DNA of 64,000 nt. Origin: Flavobacterium cupriresistens (GTDB taxonomy: Bacteria > Bacteroidota > Bacteroidia > Flavobacteriales > Flavobacteriaceae). Positions within the stretch are counted from its first letter, which is position 1, and every line of letters begins with the position of its first letter. Made by a program: the position numbers and the translations under genes. The stretch is taken from the NCBI RefSeq assembly GCF_020911925.1, contig NZ_CP087134.1, positions 5,642,001-5,706,000 on the forward strand, given 5' to 3'. The notes under the pieces are model-generated. The model searched no databases. It was not told the DNA's origin and worked only from the letters and a program-made list of their open reading frames with translations. Below, one piece after another: positions 26,301-34,697 of this stretch.

Positions 26301-27032
26301 TTAATTATTTAAAGCTTCTAATGGCGTTACGGATTGTTTTTCCTTCGCTCCCATTATTAAAAGCCACAAACAGGTTCCTATTTCTCCAAGAGTTGCCGGT
26401 AGTTGTATAAAAGACGAAATCCTTAAATCTGAATAATTAGACCCTAAAGAAAAGCCTAAAAAATTAATCAGATAACTAAAGCAACCCAACATTAAAAGAA
26501 CACCCAAAAACTTAGGAATAATACCTGATTTAAAAACCAAATACCCAAAAGGAAACAGCCATAATCCCCAAAATATCTGAACAATTAAATTGCCATTATC
26601 ATACTGGTTCAAATGAAACAAAACCTGATCCTGCAGCTGCGTGCCAGTGTAAACTTTGGCATTATTATAACCGTTTATAATAGATAGAACCGCATATTTA
26701 TGCTGTATGTTTATAAAAGATATCGGCACACTGACTACTGCCAAAACAACCATCAGTTTTGCATACGTAGCTTGAACTGACTTTAACAATCGATATAAAG
26801 CAAAAGGTAAAAACAAAAAGAAAGTATAACAAATTAAGCTGCTCACCATACCTAAGCGGAAAAGAAATTCAGCCCCCTTTATATTATTAAACGTGACTAA
26901 GGCATTGTCCCAAACAATTAATTGCGATGGAACATAGGCCAGACTGAAAATACCGGTTAAGACTACAACTAAATACAATAATCCTGCTATTCTGGCCTTC
27001 TTTTTATTGGACATCTTTCTTTGATTCTTCAT
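26301..27032 (-). CDS. DUF4386 family membrane protein
   Basis: The 243-residue protein has seven likely membrane helices and the DUF4386 features KKKARIAGLLYLVVVLTGIFSLAYVPSQLIV, FRLGMVSSLICYTFFLFLPFALYRLLKSV and LFPFGYLVFKSGIIPKFLGVLLMLGC. The function of the family is unknown. It lies 43 bases downstream of the DUF6326-like gene in the same direction, so they are likely an operon. A start at codon 7 (MSNKKKAR, 27014) is possible. Confidence 0.88.
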   Translation of the reverse strand: MKNQRKMSNKKKARIAGLLYLVVVLTGIFSLAYVPSQLIVWDNALVTFNNIKGAEFLFRLGMVSSLICYTFFLFLPFALYRLLKSVQATYAKLMVVLAVVSVPISFINIQHKYAVLSIINGYNNAKVYTGTQLQDQVLFHLNQYDNGNLIVQIFWGLWLFPFGYLVFKSGIIPKFLGVLLMLGCFSYLINFLGFSLGSNYSDLRISSFIQLPATLGEIGTCLWLLIMGAKEKQSVTPLEALNN

Positions 27033-27075
27033 TTTTTGGTGGTTATTTAGTTAGTCTTTCTTTTAGGCTCTATTT

Positions 27076-27510
27076 CTAGCTGTTTATTCTAGGCCATTTA
27101 TAGGCATTCCAAACAATTAGTGCCGTAATAAAACTTTCTACGACTGCCAGAAACACATAAAAAGTCCACCATGGCGCAATTGAAGTAACGGCTATTAAAA
27201 GCATAATTGCGGTATACAGAATCCCAAAAACAATATTCAGCCCTCTATTTATTTTAGGCTTTAGTACCACTGACAAAAAAATCATTAGCGCAGGCACTGT
27301 CATTAATAGTGTTGCTGCAAATAATTTAAAAGGAGTATCCAACATTGCTTCTCCTTCTATAAATTCCTCTACTTTATTGGGTACATAAAGCGAAAAATAA
27401 TCTCCATAAATATAACAAAACATCACCGACGCCCACATTGCCGAGAGTTTGATTTTTATATTAATTTTGAAGTCCTCCAAATTTCCTGATTTTATTTTAT
27501 TTTCGCTCAT
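27076..27510 (-). CDS. DUF6326-like small membrane protein
   Basis: The 144-residue protein has four hydrophobic helices, a MWASVMFCYIYGDYFSLYVP segment near 28-47 and TSIAPWWTFYVFLAVVESFI near the end, which fits DUF6326. The function is not known. It is the first gene of a two-gene unit with the DUF4386 protein. The upstream region contains an inverted repeat at 27669-27693 that may be a regulator binding site. Confidence 0.78.
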   Translation of the reverse strand: MSENKIKSGNLEDFKINIKIKLSAMWASVMFCYIYGDYFSLYVPNKVEEFIEGEAMLDTPFKLFAATLLMTVPALMIFLSVVLKPKINRGLNIVFGILYTAIMLLIAVTSIAPWWTFYVFLAVVESFITALIVWNAYKWPRINS

Positions 27511-27668
27511 TTTTAAGGATTTATGTTTTTTAATAGGTCTAAACTTTTTTGATTTTGTTACAGTTTGTTTTACTGCGAATTATTTATTAGAACATTTACT
27601 TTCTGCAAAAGTTACTTTTTGGGGTTTAATTCAAAAAATTATAATTTCGATCCCTTTAGTACTATAAC

Positions 27669-27693
27669 GTTGGTACAAATAATTTATACCAAC
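27669..27693. promoter_or_regulatory. Inverted repeat, possible operator
   Basis: GTTGGTA and TACCAAC, 7-bp arms with an 11-base spacer, lie between the divergent DUF6326-like gene and the decayed zeta-toxin-like gene, 16 bases before the TACCTTTG element. The spacing suits a dimeric repressor, but no regulator gene is adjacent. Confidence 0.5.
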
Positions 27694-27708
27694 CGTGTGT
27701 AAATTATT

Positions 27709-27716
27709 TACCTTTG
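27709..27716 (+). promoter_or_regulatory. -7 element of the zeta-toxin-like remnant
   Basis: TACCTTTG matches TAnnTTTG exactly, 2 bases before the first ATG at 27719, so the transcript would be nearly leaderless if active. Confidence 0.45.
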
Positions 27717-27718
27717 TT

Positions 27719-27888
27719 ATGATGAATAGAAATCTTTATATAATTGCAGGTTGCAATGGTGCGGGTAAAACGACCGCCTCATTTACTATTCTTCCAAAAA
27801 TATTAGACTGTAAAGAGTTTGTTAATGCAGATGAAATTGCAAAAAAACATTAGATACAACTATTGATATTATCAATAAAATTCTATAA
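27719..27888 (+). pseudogene. Zeta-toxin-like P-loop protein, internally deleted
   Basis: The first 44 codons read like the N-terminus of a Bacteroidota zeta-toxin family kinase: NLYIIAGCNGAGKTTASF carries an intact Walker A motif, and FVNADEIAKKH is typical of the next helix. The frame then stops at 27851. A second frame from 27853 (DTTIDIINKIL, stop at 27886) looks like the extreme C-terminus, so about 150 residues of the usual length are missing, consistent with an internal deletion. Zeta-type proteins phosphorylate UDP-GlcNAc or related sugars; this copy cannot be active. Confidence 0.6.
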
Positions 27889-27906
27889 ACTTAAAAATAA
27901 TCAAAT

Positions 27907-28062
27907 ATGAAAGAGCACAAAACAACACCCACTCAGGAGAAAGTTTTAGAGGGAATGGATAAAGTTTATGAAAATTTAATTGAGTTTAAAAAGAAAGCGA
28001 ATAGTGATTTGGTGGTTATGGAAAATGGCAAAATTATACGAATAAAACCTTCTACGTTATAA
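27907..28062 (+). CDS. Small companion of the zeta-toxin-like gene
   Basis: This 51-residue ORF (starts MKEHKTTPTQEKVLEGMD, ends KIIRIKPSTL) contains the pattern KVYENLIEFKKKANSDLVVMENGKI, typical of small proteins encoded beside zeta-like ATPases in Bacteroidota, where they may serve as antitoxins. The intact frame beside a truncated partner suggests it is a leftover from a broken toxin-antitoxin-like pair. The assignment rests on memory of similar gene pairs. Confidence 0.55.
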   Translation: MKEHKTTPTQEKVLEGMDKVYENLIEFKKKANSDLVVMENGKIIRIKPSTL

Positions 28063-28486
28063 AACTTCCTAAAACAAAGAATCTTCAATCAGAGCCCTCT
28101 TCCTAACCCCTTCAAATACTACCTTATATCTAAATTATCGTTCTCCAATAACAGCAGAACACTATCAATTTCAGTCTTTCGCTCAACTCTTTGATTACTA
28201 AAAAAGCAGCGTTACAAAATATTCAAAATAATACTGAAAAGAAAAAACGCACTGAATTGCAAGAAACAACCTTAAAAAATCACCCCTAAGCGGCAATTCA
28301 TAAAAAGATTTAAAGCCGTCAAAGCATCGAAATTCCAAAGCAAAAAGATAGTTGCAAAGCTATCTTTTTTTGTTTGCTTCAAAAAGCTATCTTTGCGCCA
28401 TCTTTTTTAGAGCACTCAAAAGTTAGAGACTAAATTAGTTACCTATTTTTAAACAATAAAAAACTGACTTTCAGTTACCAATTTTC
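28063..28486. other. Intergenic region with a terminator and possible gene remnants
   Basis: Apart from the hairpin at 28342-28370, the 424-base gap holds no complete gene. A short minus-strand frame near 28125-28200 (VERKTEIDSVLLLLENDN) and a plus-strand frame near 28200-28290 look protein-like but are interrupted, as might be expected of decayed sequence next to the broken zeta-like gene. Confidence 0.4.
28342..28370 (+). terminator. Hairpin terminator downstream of the zeta-like remnant
   Basis: A 9-10-bp stem (AAAAAGATAG with CTATCTTTTT) with loop TTGCAAAG is followed by Ts. Confidence 0.65.
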
Positions 28487-30349
28487 ATGAATTACTTATC
28501 AGTCGAGAATATATCCAAATCATTTGGCGAAAGAACCTTATTTGACAACATCTCATTTGGAATCAATAAAGACCAAAAAATTGCTTTTATTGCCAAAAAT
28601 GGTTCGGGAAAAACAACCATTATGAGCATTATTAATGGTCTGGACGAACCGGACACAGGTCAGGTTGTTTTAAGAAAAGGGATCCGAATGGCGTTTCTTT
28701 CACAAGACAATAATCTTCAGGAAGAATTGACAATCGAAGAAAGTATTTTTGCTTCGGACAATGAAACCCTTAAGGTAATTGAAGCCTACGAAAAGGCATT
28801 AGAAAATCCAAATGATGAAGAAGCCTATCAAAAAGCTTTCGACGGAATGGATCAACACAATGCGTGGGATTTTGAGACGCAATACAAGCAAATTTTATTC
28901 AAATTAAAACTGGAAGATTTTAAACTAAAAGTAAAAAATCTTTCGGGAGGACAGAAAAAACGTCTTTCATTGGCTATTATTTTGATCAATCGTCCTGATT
29001 TATTGATTTTGGATGAGCCAACCAACCACTTGGATTTGGAAATGATCGAATGGTTGGAGAGTTATTTTGCCAAAGAAAACATTACGTTGTTTATGGTAAC
29101 GCACGACCGTTTCTTCTTAGAACGTGTTTGTAACGAAATCATCGAATTGGACAACGGAAAATTATACCAATACAAAGGAAATTACTCGTACTATTTAGAG
29201 AAAAAAGAAGAGCGAATTACTTCTGAAAATGCGAGTGTTGACAAAGCCAAAAACTTATTCGTAAAAGAATTGGAATGGATGCGTCGTCAGCCCAAAGCGA
29301 GAACGACAAAATCAAAATCGCGTCAGGATGATTTTTACTTAATCAAAGAAAAAGCACAAAGCCGTCGTCAGGAGAACAAAGTGGAACTTGAAATTAACAT
29401 GGAACGTATGGGAAGCAAGATTATCGAGCTTCACAAAATTTCTAAAAAGTTTAAAGACCATGTTATACTGGATAATTTTAGTTTTGATTTCCAACGTGGA
29501 GCGCGTATCGGAATCATTGGTAAAAACGGAACAGGAAAATCTACTTTCCTGAATTTACTTACCGGAACGCTTCCGTTAGACAGTGGTCGTGTGGTAAAAG
29601 GAGATACGATAAAAGTGGGTTATTATACACAAACCGGAATCAATCCGAAACCCAATCAGCGTGTCATTGACATTATAAAAGAATACGGTGAATTTATTCC
29701 ACTTGCAAAAGGCAGAATGATCTCGGCCTCTCAATTGTTGGAGCGTTTTCTTTTTGATGCTAAAAAACAGTACGACTTTGTAGAGAAATTAAGTGGTGGT
29801 GAATTAAAACGTTTGTATTTATGTACCGTTTTGATTCAGAATCCAAACTTTTTGATTCTGGATGAGCCTACCAACGATTTAGATATTGTAACCCTAAACG
29901 TTTTAGAAAGCTTCCTTTTGGATTATCCGGGTTGTTTGCTGGTAGTATCGCACGATAGATATTTTATGGATAAAATTGTCGATCATTTATTTGTTTTCAG
30001 AGGAAACGGAGAAATCGAAAATTTCCCTGGAAACTATTCTGACTTTAGAGCTTACGAAGACAGTGCCGATGTGGCCCAAAAAGAAGAAAACAAAGCAGAA
30101 AAGAAAGATTGGAAACAAAATAATCCAACCGGAAATTTAACTTTCAACGAGCAAAAAGAATATCAAAAACTGGAAAGAGAAATTAAAGATTTAGAGATTG
30201 ACAAAACTAAAATCGAACAATTATTCTCCGATGGTAAAGTTGCCGATGCTGATATCGAAAAGAAAGCAAAAGAGCTTGAAAACATTATCAAGAAAATCGA
30301 CCAGAAAGAAGAACGCTGGTTCGAGCTTTCAGCTAAAATTGAAGGATAA
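28487..30349 (+). CDS. ABC-F family ATP-binding protein (Uup-like)
   Basis: The 620-residue protein has two ATPase cassettes and no membrane domain: the first with AKNGSGKTT Walker A, LSGGQKKRLSLA signature and ILDEPTNHLD; the second with GKNGTGKST, LSGGELKRLYLC and ILDEPTNDLD. A linker follows the first (EWMRRQPKARTTKSKSRQ, near 263-280) and a C-terminal coiled coil (about 545-615) resembles Uup's DNA-binding tail. ABC-F proteins act on ribosomes; Uup also affects DNA rearrangements. The exact role (translation factor or antibiotic protection) is unknown. A strong terminator follows. Confidence 0.93.
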   Translation: MNYLSVENISKSFGERTLFDNISFGINKDQKIAFIAKNGSGKTTIMSIINGLDEPDTGQVVLRKGIRMAFLSQDNNLQEELTIEESIFASDNETLKVIEAYEKALENPNDEEAYQKAFDGMDQHNAWDFETQYKQILFKLKLEDFKLKVKNLSGGQKKRLSLAIILINRPDLLILDEPTNHLDLEMIEWLESYFAKENITLFMVTHDRFFLERVCNEIIELDNGKLYQYKGNYSYYLEKKEERITSENASVDKAKNLFVKELEWMRRQPKARTTKSKSRQDDFYLIKEKAQSRRQENKVELEINMERMGSKIIELHKISKKFKDHVILDNFSFDFQRGARIGIIGKNGTGKSTFLNLLTGTLPLDSGRVVKGDTIKVGYYTQTGINPKPNQRVIDIIKEYGEFIPLAKGRMISASQLLERFLFDAKKQYDFVEKLSGGELKRLYLCTVLIQNPNFLILDEPTNDLDIVTLNVLESFLLDYPGCLLVVSHDRYFMDKIVDHLFVFRGNGEIENFPGNYSDFRAYEDSADVAQKEENKAEKKDWKQNNPTGNLTFNEQKEYQKLEREIKDLEIDKTKIEQLFSDGKVADADIEKKAKELENIIKKIDQKEERWFELSAKIEG

Positions 30350-30354
30350 ACTTT

Positions 30355-30385
30355 AGTTTTCAGTCGCAGTGGCAGTTTTCAGTTG
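30355..30385. repeat. Piece of the ACTGAGACTGAA / CGCAGT repeat family
   Basis: TTTTCAGTCGCAGTGGCAGTTTTCAGT matches the tract at 20902-21046 in word content. Confidence 0.6.
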
Positions 30386-30408
30386 TATTGCCGAAGTTCT
30401 TTAACTAT

Positions 30409-30448
30409 AAAAAATCCGTAACGAAACTAGTTTTGTTACGGATTTTTT
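30409..30448 (+). terminator. Terminator after the ABC-F gene (bidirectional)
   Basis: A 14-bp stem (AAAAAATCCGTAAC with GTTACGGATTTTTT) and a 12-base loop sit between the ABC-F gene and the convergent four-helix-bundle gene, with T runs on both strands. Confidence 0.9.
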
Positions 30449-30508
30449 ATGTTCTTATATTTCTTTATTAATTAGAATTAGACCAATATTATCTTTGAAC
30501 AAATCACA

Positions 30509-30895
30509 CTAAACTATGCATCCAAATTTACCGGGGTTATGTATCATATAATTGATCAACTTTCCTATTTCGATACTTTTTACATTTAAATCATCAAATA
30601 CGTCTTTATTAATATAGTTGCACTGAAATGAGAATTCTAACCACACGTTTGTCTCTGAATTTTCAGCATCACTGTCTGTTAGCTTACTTATAAAATGATT
30701 TACATACCTTCGTTTTCTATAACTCTCAGAAATATTAGCACTTACACTTCTTGATGATCTCCGAATTTGATCTGTAAGCGAATATTTTTCTTCCAAAGGA
30801 AATGATTTTGACAGTTCAAATATCTCCATCGCAAGCTGAAATGACTTTTTATAAGCCAGCAGTTCTTTAAAATCCATGAATTTATTTTTTTGCAA
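30509..30895 (-). CDS. Four-helix bundle protein (23S rRNA intervening-sequence protein family)
   Basis: The 128-residue protein fits the four-helix-bundle / S23 family: MDFKELLAYKKSFQLAMEIFELSKSFPLEEKYSLTDQIRRSSRSVSANISES is highly characteristic, followed by YINKDVFDDLNVKSIEIGKLINYMI. The family was first found inside 23S rRNA intervening sequences and is now seen as stand-alone chromosomal genes of unknown function. ATG codon 7 (MDFKELL, 30877) is a plausible start. It is a single-gene unit between repeats. Confidence 0.88.
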   Translation of the reverse strand: MQKNKFMDFKELLAYKKSFQLAMEIFELSKSFPLEEKYSLTDQIRRSSRSVSANISESYRKRRYVNHFISKLTDSDAENSETNVWLEFSFQCNYINKDVFDDLNVKSIEIGKLINYMIHNPGKFGCIV

Positions 30896-31034
30896 GAATA
30901 CTAAAAAATAACGAAAAATACTACAATTATATGAAAAACGAAGCCTAAGGCAATAGACTTAAAGTGTCAGACTGACCAAAGTCGAAACCCAACTAAACCC
31001 CTTCAACCAAGCTCAGCACGACACTAGTACAAAT

Positions 31035-31076
31035 TAAGACTGAAAACTGAGACCGAAAACTGAGACTGAAACTAAA
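31035..31076. repeat. ACTGAGACTGAA repeat piece
   Basis: GACTGAAAACTGAGACCGAAA and the next copy GACTGAAACTAAAACC repeat the 12-base unit of 20902-21046, ending 3 bases before the end of the SDR gene. Confidence 0.65.
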
Positions 31077-31079
31077 ACC

Positions 31080-32633
31080 CTACCACGGAATCGGGTTATA
31101 ATCTTTCAAAAACTTCCCACACCAGTGTTTTCCTGTATTAATACCATCAAACAAGGGATCCATAACTCTTGCGGCTCCATCAACAATATCCAGTGGTGGT
31201 TGAAAATCTTCCAATTCTTGTTTCTTTTTGGCCAATTCTGCAGGATCTTCGTCGGTTACCCAACCGGTGTCTACCGCATTCATAAAAATACCATGTTTAG
31301 CCAATGTTCCAGATGAAGTATGTGTCAGCATATTTAAAGCCGCTTTCGCCATATTGGTATGCGGATGACGGTCTTCTTTAAAAAAGCGATGGAATTTTCC
31401 TTCCATAGCCGAAACATTAATAATATGTTTTTTTCCGGTATTGTCTTTCTTCATTACCTCCGAAAGACGATTACACAATACAAAAGGCGCCACCGAATTT
31501 ACCAATTGAACTTCAATCATTTCTGTCGTTTCTATTTGGCCCAAACGCAAACGCCAGCTATTTGTTTTTCTTAAATCCACCTGCTGTAAATCGGCATCTA
31601 ATTCTCCTTCCGGAAAAACTTCATTAGCAACCAAAGCATTATCAAAAGAATATGGGATTTGAGATAATTTGGCCGAAGCACGTAATCCAATACCAGGTTC
31701 CGGTCCATGCCAGGTGACCGGCATGTTCTGATTGGAAGAAGCTCCAGAAGTCAGCACTTTTAATTCGTCCAGACAATTGGTATGATCCAGTAATAATTCT
31801 TGCGCTTGTTTTGGTAAAGAACTTATCTGGCGTTCTTCATTTTCCATTAGATGGGTATAAAATCCCGCAGGACGTCTTACCGTTTGTGCTGCATTATTAA
31901 TTAGTATATCCAATCGTTCGTATTTTTGCTCTATAAAATTGCAGAAAATCTCCACACTTGGGATATGTCTTAAATCTAATCCGTGAATTTTCAAGCGATG
32001 ACCCCATTCCATGAAATCATCTTCTTTAGAAAAACGCAATGCAGAATCCACAGGAAAACGAGTTGTTGCAATAACAGTCGCTCCTCCTCGCAAAAGCATC
32101 AGCGTGATATGATAGCCAATTTTTAGTCGGGAACCTGTAATAACGGCAACCTGCCCTTTTACATCAGCCGTTTGAAAACGTTTGGCATAATTAAAATCAC
32201 CACAATCTGTACACATCGTATCATAAAAATGATGCATTTTGGTAAAACTAGTTTTACAAACATAACAGTTTCTCGGTGTCTCTAATTCTAATTGTTCTTT
32301 ATGAGCAAGATCATTAAAAGCCAATAATTTTGGGGCTACAAACACACTTGCTTCACGCGCATGACGAATTCCGGTTTCTTTACGAGCCGTTTTGTCTTTC
32401 TTTTCTTTTTTGCGTTTGGCAGCTTCTTTACCCTCTTTAACTCGTCTGGAAAATTCCCCACGATCCGGTCTGGAAAACATTCCGGCTTCTTTTAGCAAAG
32501 CTATTCTTTGCTCTTTAGGAATCTCAAAGATCTGATTCGTTTCTGCATTCAATTGCGCCAAAACAGCGATGCAACGTTCAATATCCTCCGAAGTTAGTAT
32601 ACTCTTATCCTCTATTTCTTCCTTCAACATCAT
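31080..32633 (-). CDS. SDR-type oxidoreductase with an N-terminal zinc-ribbon-like region
   Basis: The 517-residue protein is twice the usual SDR length. Residues 1-110 are helical and basic ([16 protein letters not shown]), 121-145 contain two CxxC pairs (C123, C126, C141, C144) typical of a zinc ribbon, and 155-517 are an SDR-like Rossmann domain with [29 protein letters not shown] and [11 protein letters not shown]. The catalytic YxxxK is replaced: the lysine of [10 protein letters not shown] is preceded by Thr at the Tyr position. The dinucleotide loop TGSRLKIG also lacks the middle glycine of TGxxxGxG. It may be a non-catalytic or altered SDR. Confidence 0.85.
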   Translation of the reverse strand: MMLKEEIEDKSILTSEDIERCIAVLAQLNAETNQIFEIPKEQRIALLKEAGMFSRPDRGEFSRRVKEGKEAAKRKKEKKDKTARKETGIRHAREASVFVAPKLLAFNDLAHKEQLELETPRNCYVCKTSFTKMHHFYDTMCTDCGDFNYAKRFQTADVKGQVAVITGSRLKIGYHITLMLLRGGATVIATTRFPVDSALRFSKEDDFMEWGHRLKIHGLDLRHIPSVEIFCNFIEQKYERLDILINNAAQTVRRPAGFYTHLMENEERQISSLPKQAQELLLDHTNCLDELKVLTSGASSNQNMPVTWHGPEPGIGLRASAKLSQIPYSFDNALVANEVFPEGELDADLQQVDLRKTNSWRLRLGQIETTEMIEVQLVNSVAPFVLCNRLSEVMKKDNTGKKHIINVSAMEGKFHRFFKEDRHPHTNMAKAALNMLTHTSSGTLAKHGIFMNAVDTGWVTDEDPAELAKKKQELEDFQPPLDIVDGAARVMDPLFDGINTGKHWCGKFLKDYNPIPW

Positions 32634-32742
32634 AAAATGTGTATTTTTTCAAGGCCGCAAATATAGTCTTTTTAGCGCCTTAAATGCGAAAAGCAGAAAG
32701 GTCTGGTCAGGCTTAATGACTTTTCATATTACGATTCTCACA

Positions 32743-32875
32743 TTTCATGTTTCATGTTTCATGTTCCGTGTTTCATGTTTCATGTTCCGTGTTTCATGTT
32801 TCATGTTTCATGTTCCGTGTTTCATGTTTCATGTTTCATGTTTCGTGTTTCATGTTTCACGTTTCATGTTTCATG
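32743..32875. repeat. 19-copy TTTCATG heptamer tandem repeat
   Basis: Exactly 19 consecutive 7-base units run from 32743 to 32875; most are TTTCATG, with TTCCGTG, TTTCGTG and TTTCACG variants. The tract lies between divergent genes and ends about 30 bases before the TATCTTCG -7-like element of the methyltransferase gene. The apparent reading frame through it (32569-32988) is an artefact of the repeat. Confidence 0.9.
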
Positions 32876-32935
32876 TTTTACAATTCACATTTCACAATTC
32901 TTTAGTATCTTCGCCGCTACTTTGCAACTGTTTCT

Positions 32936-33715
32936 ATGCTATTTCAAATAAAATCATATCTCCAATTTCTTTGGAATTCCAAAAATGAACATGCAGTTCA
33001 TTCTCCGTTTGTATTTCATTTATTGACGAAATGTTTTTACGACAGAAAACCAAAACCCGAATATTCGATTCTAAAAAAATATCGAAAATCACTTTTGCAA
33101 AACAAAAACTTTATTGAAGTAACCGATTTTGGTGCGGGCTCAAAAGTTTTTAAATCGAATACCCGACAGATTGCTAAAATTGCCAAGACTGCCGGGATTT
33201 CTCCAAAACGCGCCGAATTATTATTTCGTGTGGTACGCTATTTTCAACCCAACACGATTTTAGAGATTGGAACTTCATTAGGTTTAGCCACGTCTGCTCT
33301 GGCTTTAGGGAATACGAAAGCTAAACTAATTACACTCGAAGGCTGTCCAAATACAATGGCAATCGCAAAAAATCAATTACAAAATTTCGACTGTAATAAT
33401 GTCGAAAGTATCGTTTCAGAATTTCAGTTCTATTTGAGCAACTTGAAACAGGAAACTTCAAACTTCGACTTGATCTACTTCGACGGAAATCATTCTAAAA
33501 AAGCTACTTTAGCCTATTTCGATCTTTTATTACCAACCACCACCAACGATACGGTTTGGATTTTTGATGACATTCATTGGTCTCCCGAGATGGAAGAAAC
33601 CTGGGAAATTCTTAAAAAGCATCCAAAAGTAAAAGTGACCATCGACACGTTTCAATGGGGATTTGTCTTTTTTAGACGCGAGCAGGAAAAAGAACATTTT
33701 ATCATACGAGTATGA
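32936..33715 (+). CDS. Class I SAM-dependent methyltransferase
   Basis: The 259-residue protein has a SAM-binding core: TILEIGTSLGLATSALAL (near residues 104-121), LITLEGCPNTMAIAKNQL and FDLIYFDGNHS, resembling O-methyltransferases and predicted Bacteroidota methyltransferases of the same length. The N-terminal 100 residues (NEHAVHSPFVFHLLTKC and YRKSLLQNKNFIEVTDFGAGS) are conserved in these flavobacterial proteins, but their substrate is unknown. A heptamer tract lies just upstream of a near-consensus promoter element. Confidence 0.85.
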   Translation: MLFQIKSYLQFLWNSKNEHAVHSPFVFHLLTKCFYDRKPKPEYSILKKYRKSLLQNKNFIEVTDFGAGSKVFKSNTRQIAKIAKTAGISPKRAELLFRVVRYFQPNTILEIGTSLGLATSALALGNTKAKLITLEGCPNTMAIAKNQLQNFDCNNVESIVSEFQFYLSNLKQETSNFDLIYFDGNHSKKATLAYFDLLLPTTTNDTVWIFDDIHWSPEMEETWEILKKHPKVKVTIDTFQWGFVFFRREQEKEHFIIRV

Positions 33716-33771
33716 TTACAAAATATTATAGCTACATTTGAAGCCATAATATTTTTTTGTAAAAAAACCTC

Positions 33772-34653
33772 ATGAATAATCTTGCTTTAAAAAAAATACA
33801 TTTACATTTTATAAGTAATCTTCTTTGTTATAATTCCTTTTTCTCTTCGAGAAGAATAATCCGAAAAGAATACATCTTAATAATTCTAATATTTTTTTCT
33901 ATAACTGCAAAAGCCCAATTCTTCACTCAAAACTTAGGGCTTACAGATCTAAATCCATTCCCTAATGACTTAGGAATTTACACACCAGCCACTTCCAACA
34001 GACCTCCATCAACAAATTACGGTACAATATTAGGATTGAGATATTGGGCTGGACAGGGCGGCTCTGACTGGAGAACCCAATTAGTATTTACTACGGAAAA
34101 AGACTTTTATTTTCGCCAATCAAATAATACTGCCGGAACTGTTTGGTCGGAATGGTTCAAAATATACCACTCCGGAAACCTAAACAATAGCACAAGCGAT
34201 TTTAATGCAAATCGTTTAATAGCCAAAGAACTAACTATTAATAACAATGGGATAAAGGTGCTACTTTCTGCTTCAGGTAATTCCTATATTAATTCAGGTA
34301 ATTTTGGTATCGGAAACATGGATCCACAAAATAAACTGGATGTAAATGGCACCATTCATTCCAAAGAAGTAAAAGTTGACATGATAGGCTGGTCTGATTA
34401 TGTTTTCAAAAAAGACTATGTACTACCAACATTAGATGAAGTAGAAAAACATATCAATGAAAATGGGCATTTACAAAATATTCCAAGTGAAAAAGAGGTC
34501 TTAAAAAATGGTGTAAATCTAGGAGAGATGAATGCAAAGCTATTAGAAAAGATAGAGGAACTAACTTTATATATTATAGACTTAAATAAAAAAATCAAAC
34601 AACAGGATGAAAAACTTGAAGAAATAAGTCAAAAAACTAAAATAAAAAAATGA
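33772..34653 (+). CDS. Secreted protein with pyocin-knob-like and tail-fibre-like domains
   Basis: The 293-residue product has a late signal sequence (about 27-49, RRIIRKEYILIILIFFSIT then AKAQ) after a 26-residue N-terminal stretch; no internal ATG, GTG or TTG would give a shorter signal peptide. Residues 75-145 (GTILGLRYWAGQGGSDWRTQ to VWSEWFKIYHSGNLN) look like a pyocin-knob repeat. The C-terminal half (GIGNMDPQNKLDVNGTIHS, KEVLKNGVNLGEMNAKLLEK, ending in a coiled coil) is a widespread Bacteroidota tail-fibre-type module. It may be an adhesin or surface fibre, with phage-derived domains. A terminator follows directly. Confidence 0.75.
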   Translation: MNNLALKKIHLHFISNLLCYNSFFSSRRIIRKEYILIILIFFSITAKAQFFTQNLGLTDLNPFPNDLGIYTPATSNRPPSTNYGTILGLRYWAGQGGSDWRTQLVFTTEKDFYFRQSNNTAGTVWSEWFKIYHSGNLNNSTSDFNANRLIAKELTINNNGIKVLLSASGNSYINSGNFGIGNMDPQNKLDVNGTIHSKEVKVDMIGWSDYVFKKDYVLPTLDEVEKHINENGHLQNIPSEKEVLKNGVNLGEMNAKLLEKIEELTLYIIDLNKKIKQQDEKLEEISQKTKIKK

Positions 34654-34678
34654 CAACCCTAACGGATTGTCATTTTTT
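34647..34678 (+). terminator. Terminator overlapping the stop of 33772-34653
   Basis: AATGACAACC and GGATTGTCATT form an imperfect 10-bp stem followed by TTTTTT; the stem begins at the TGA stop codon. Confidence 0.8.
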
Positions 34679-34697
34679 CACTAATTCAAAATTTAAT

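Noticed and set aside
32569..32988. 139-codon plus-strand frame rich in FHVSCFMF
   Set aside because: It is the translation of the TTTCATG heptamer tract and overlaps the SDR gene start and the methyltransferase start.
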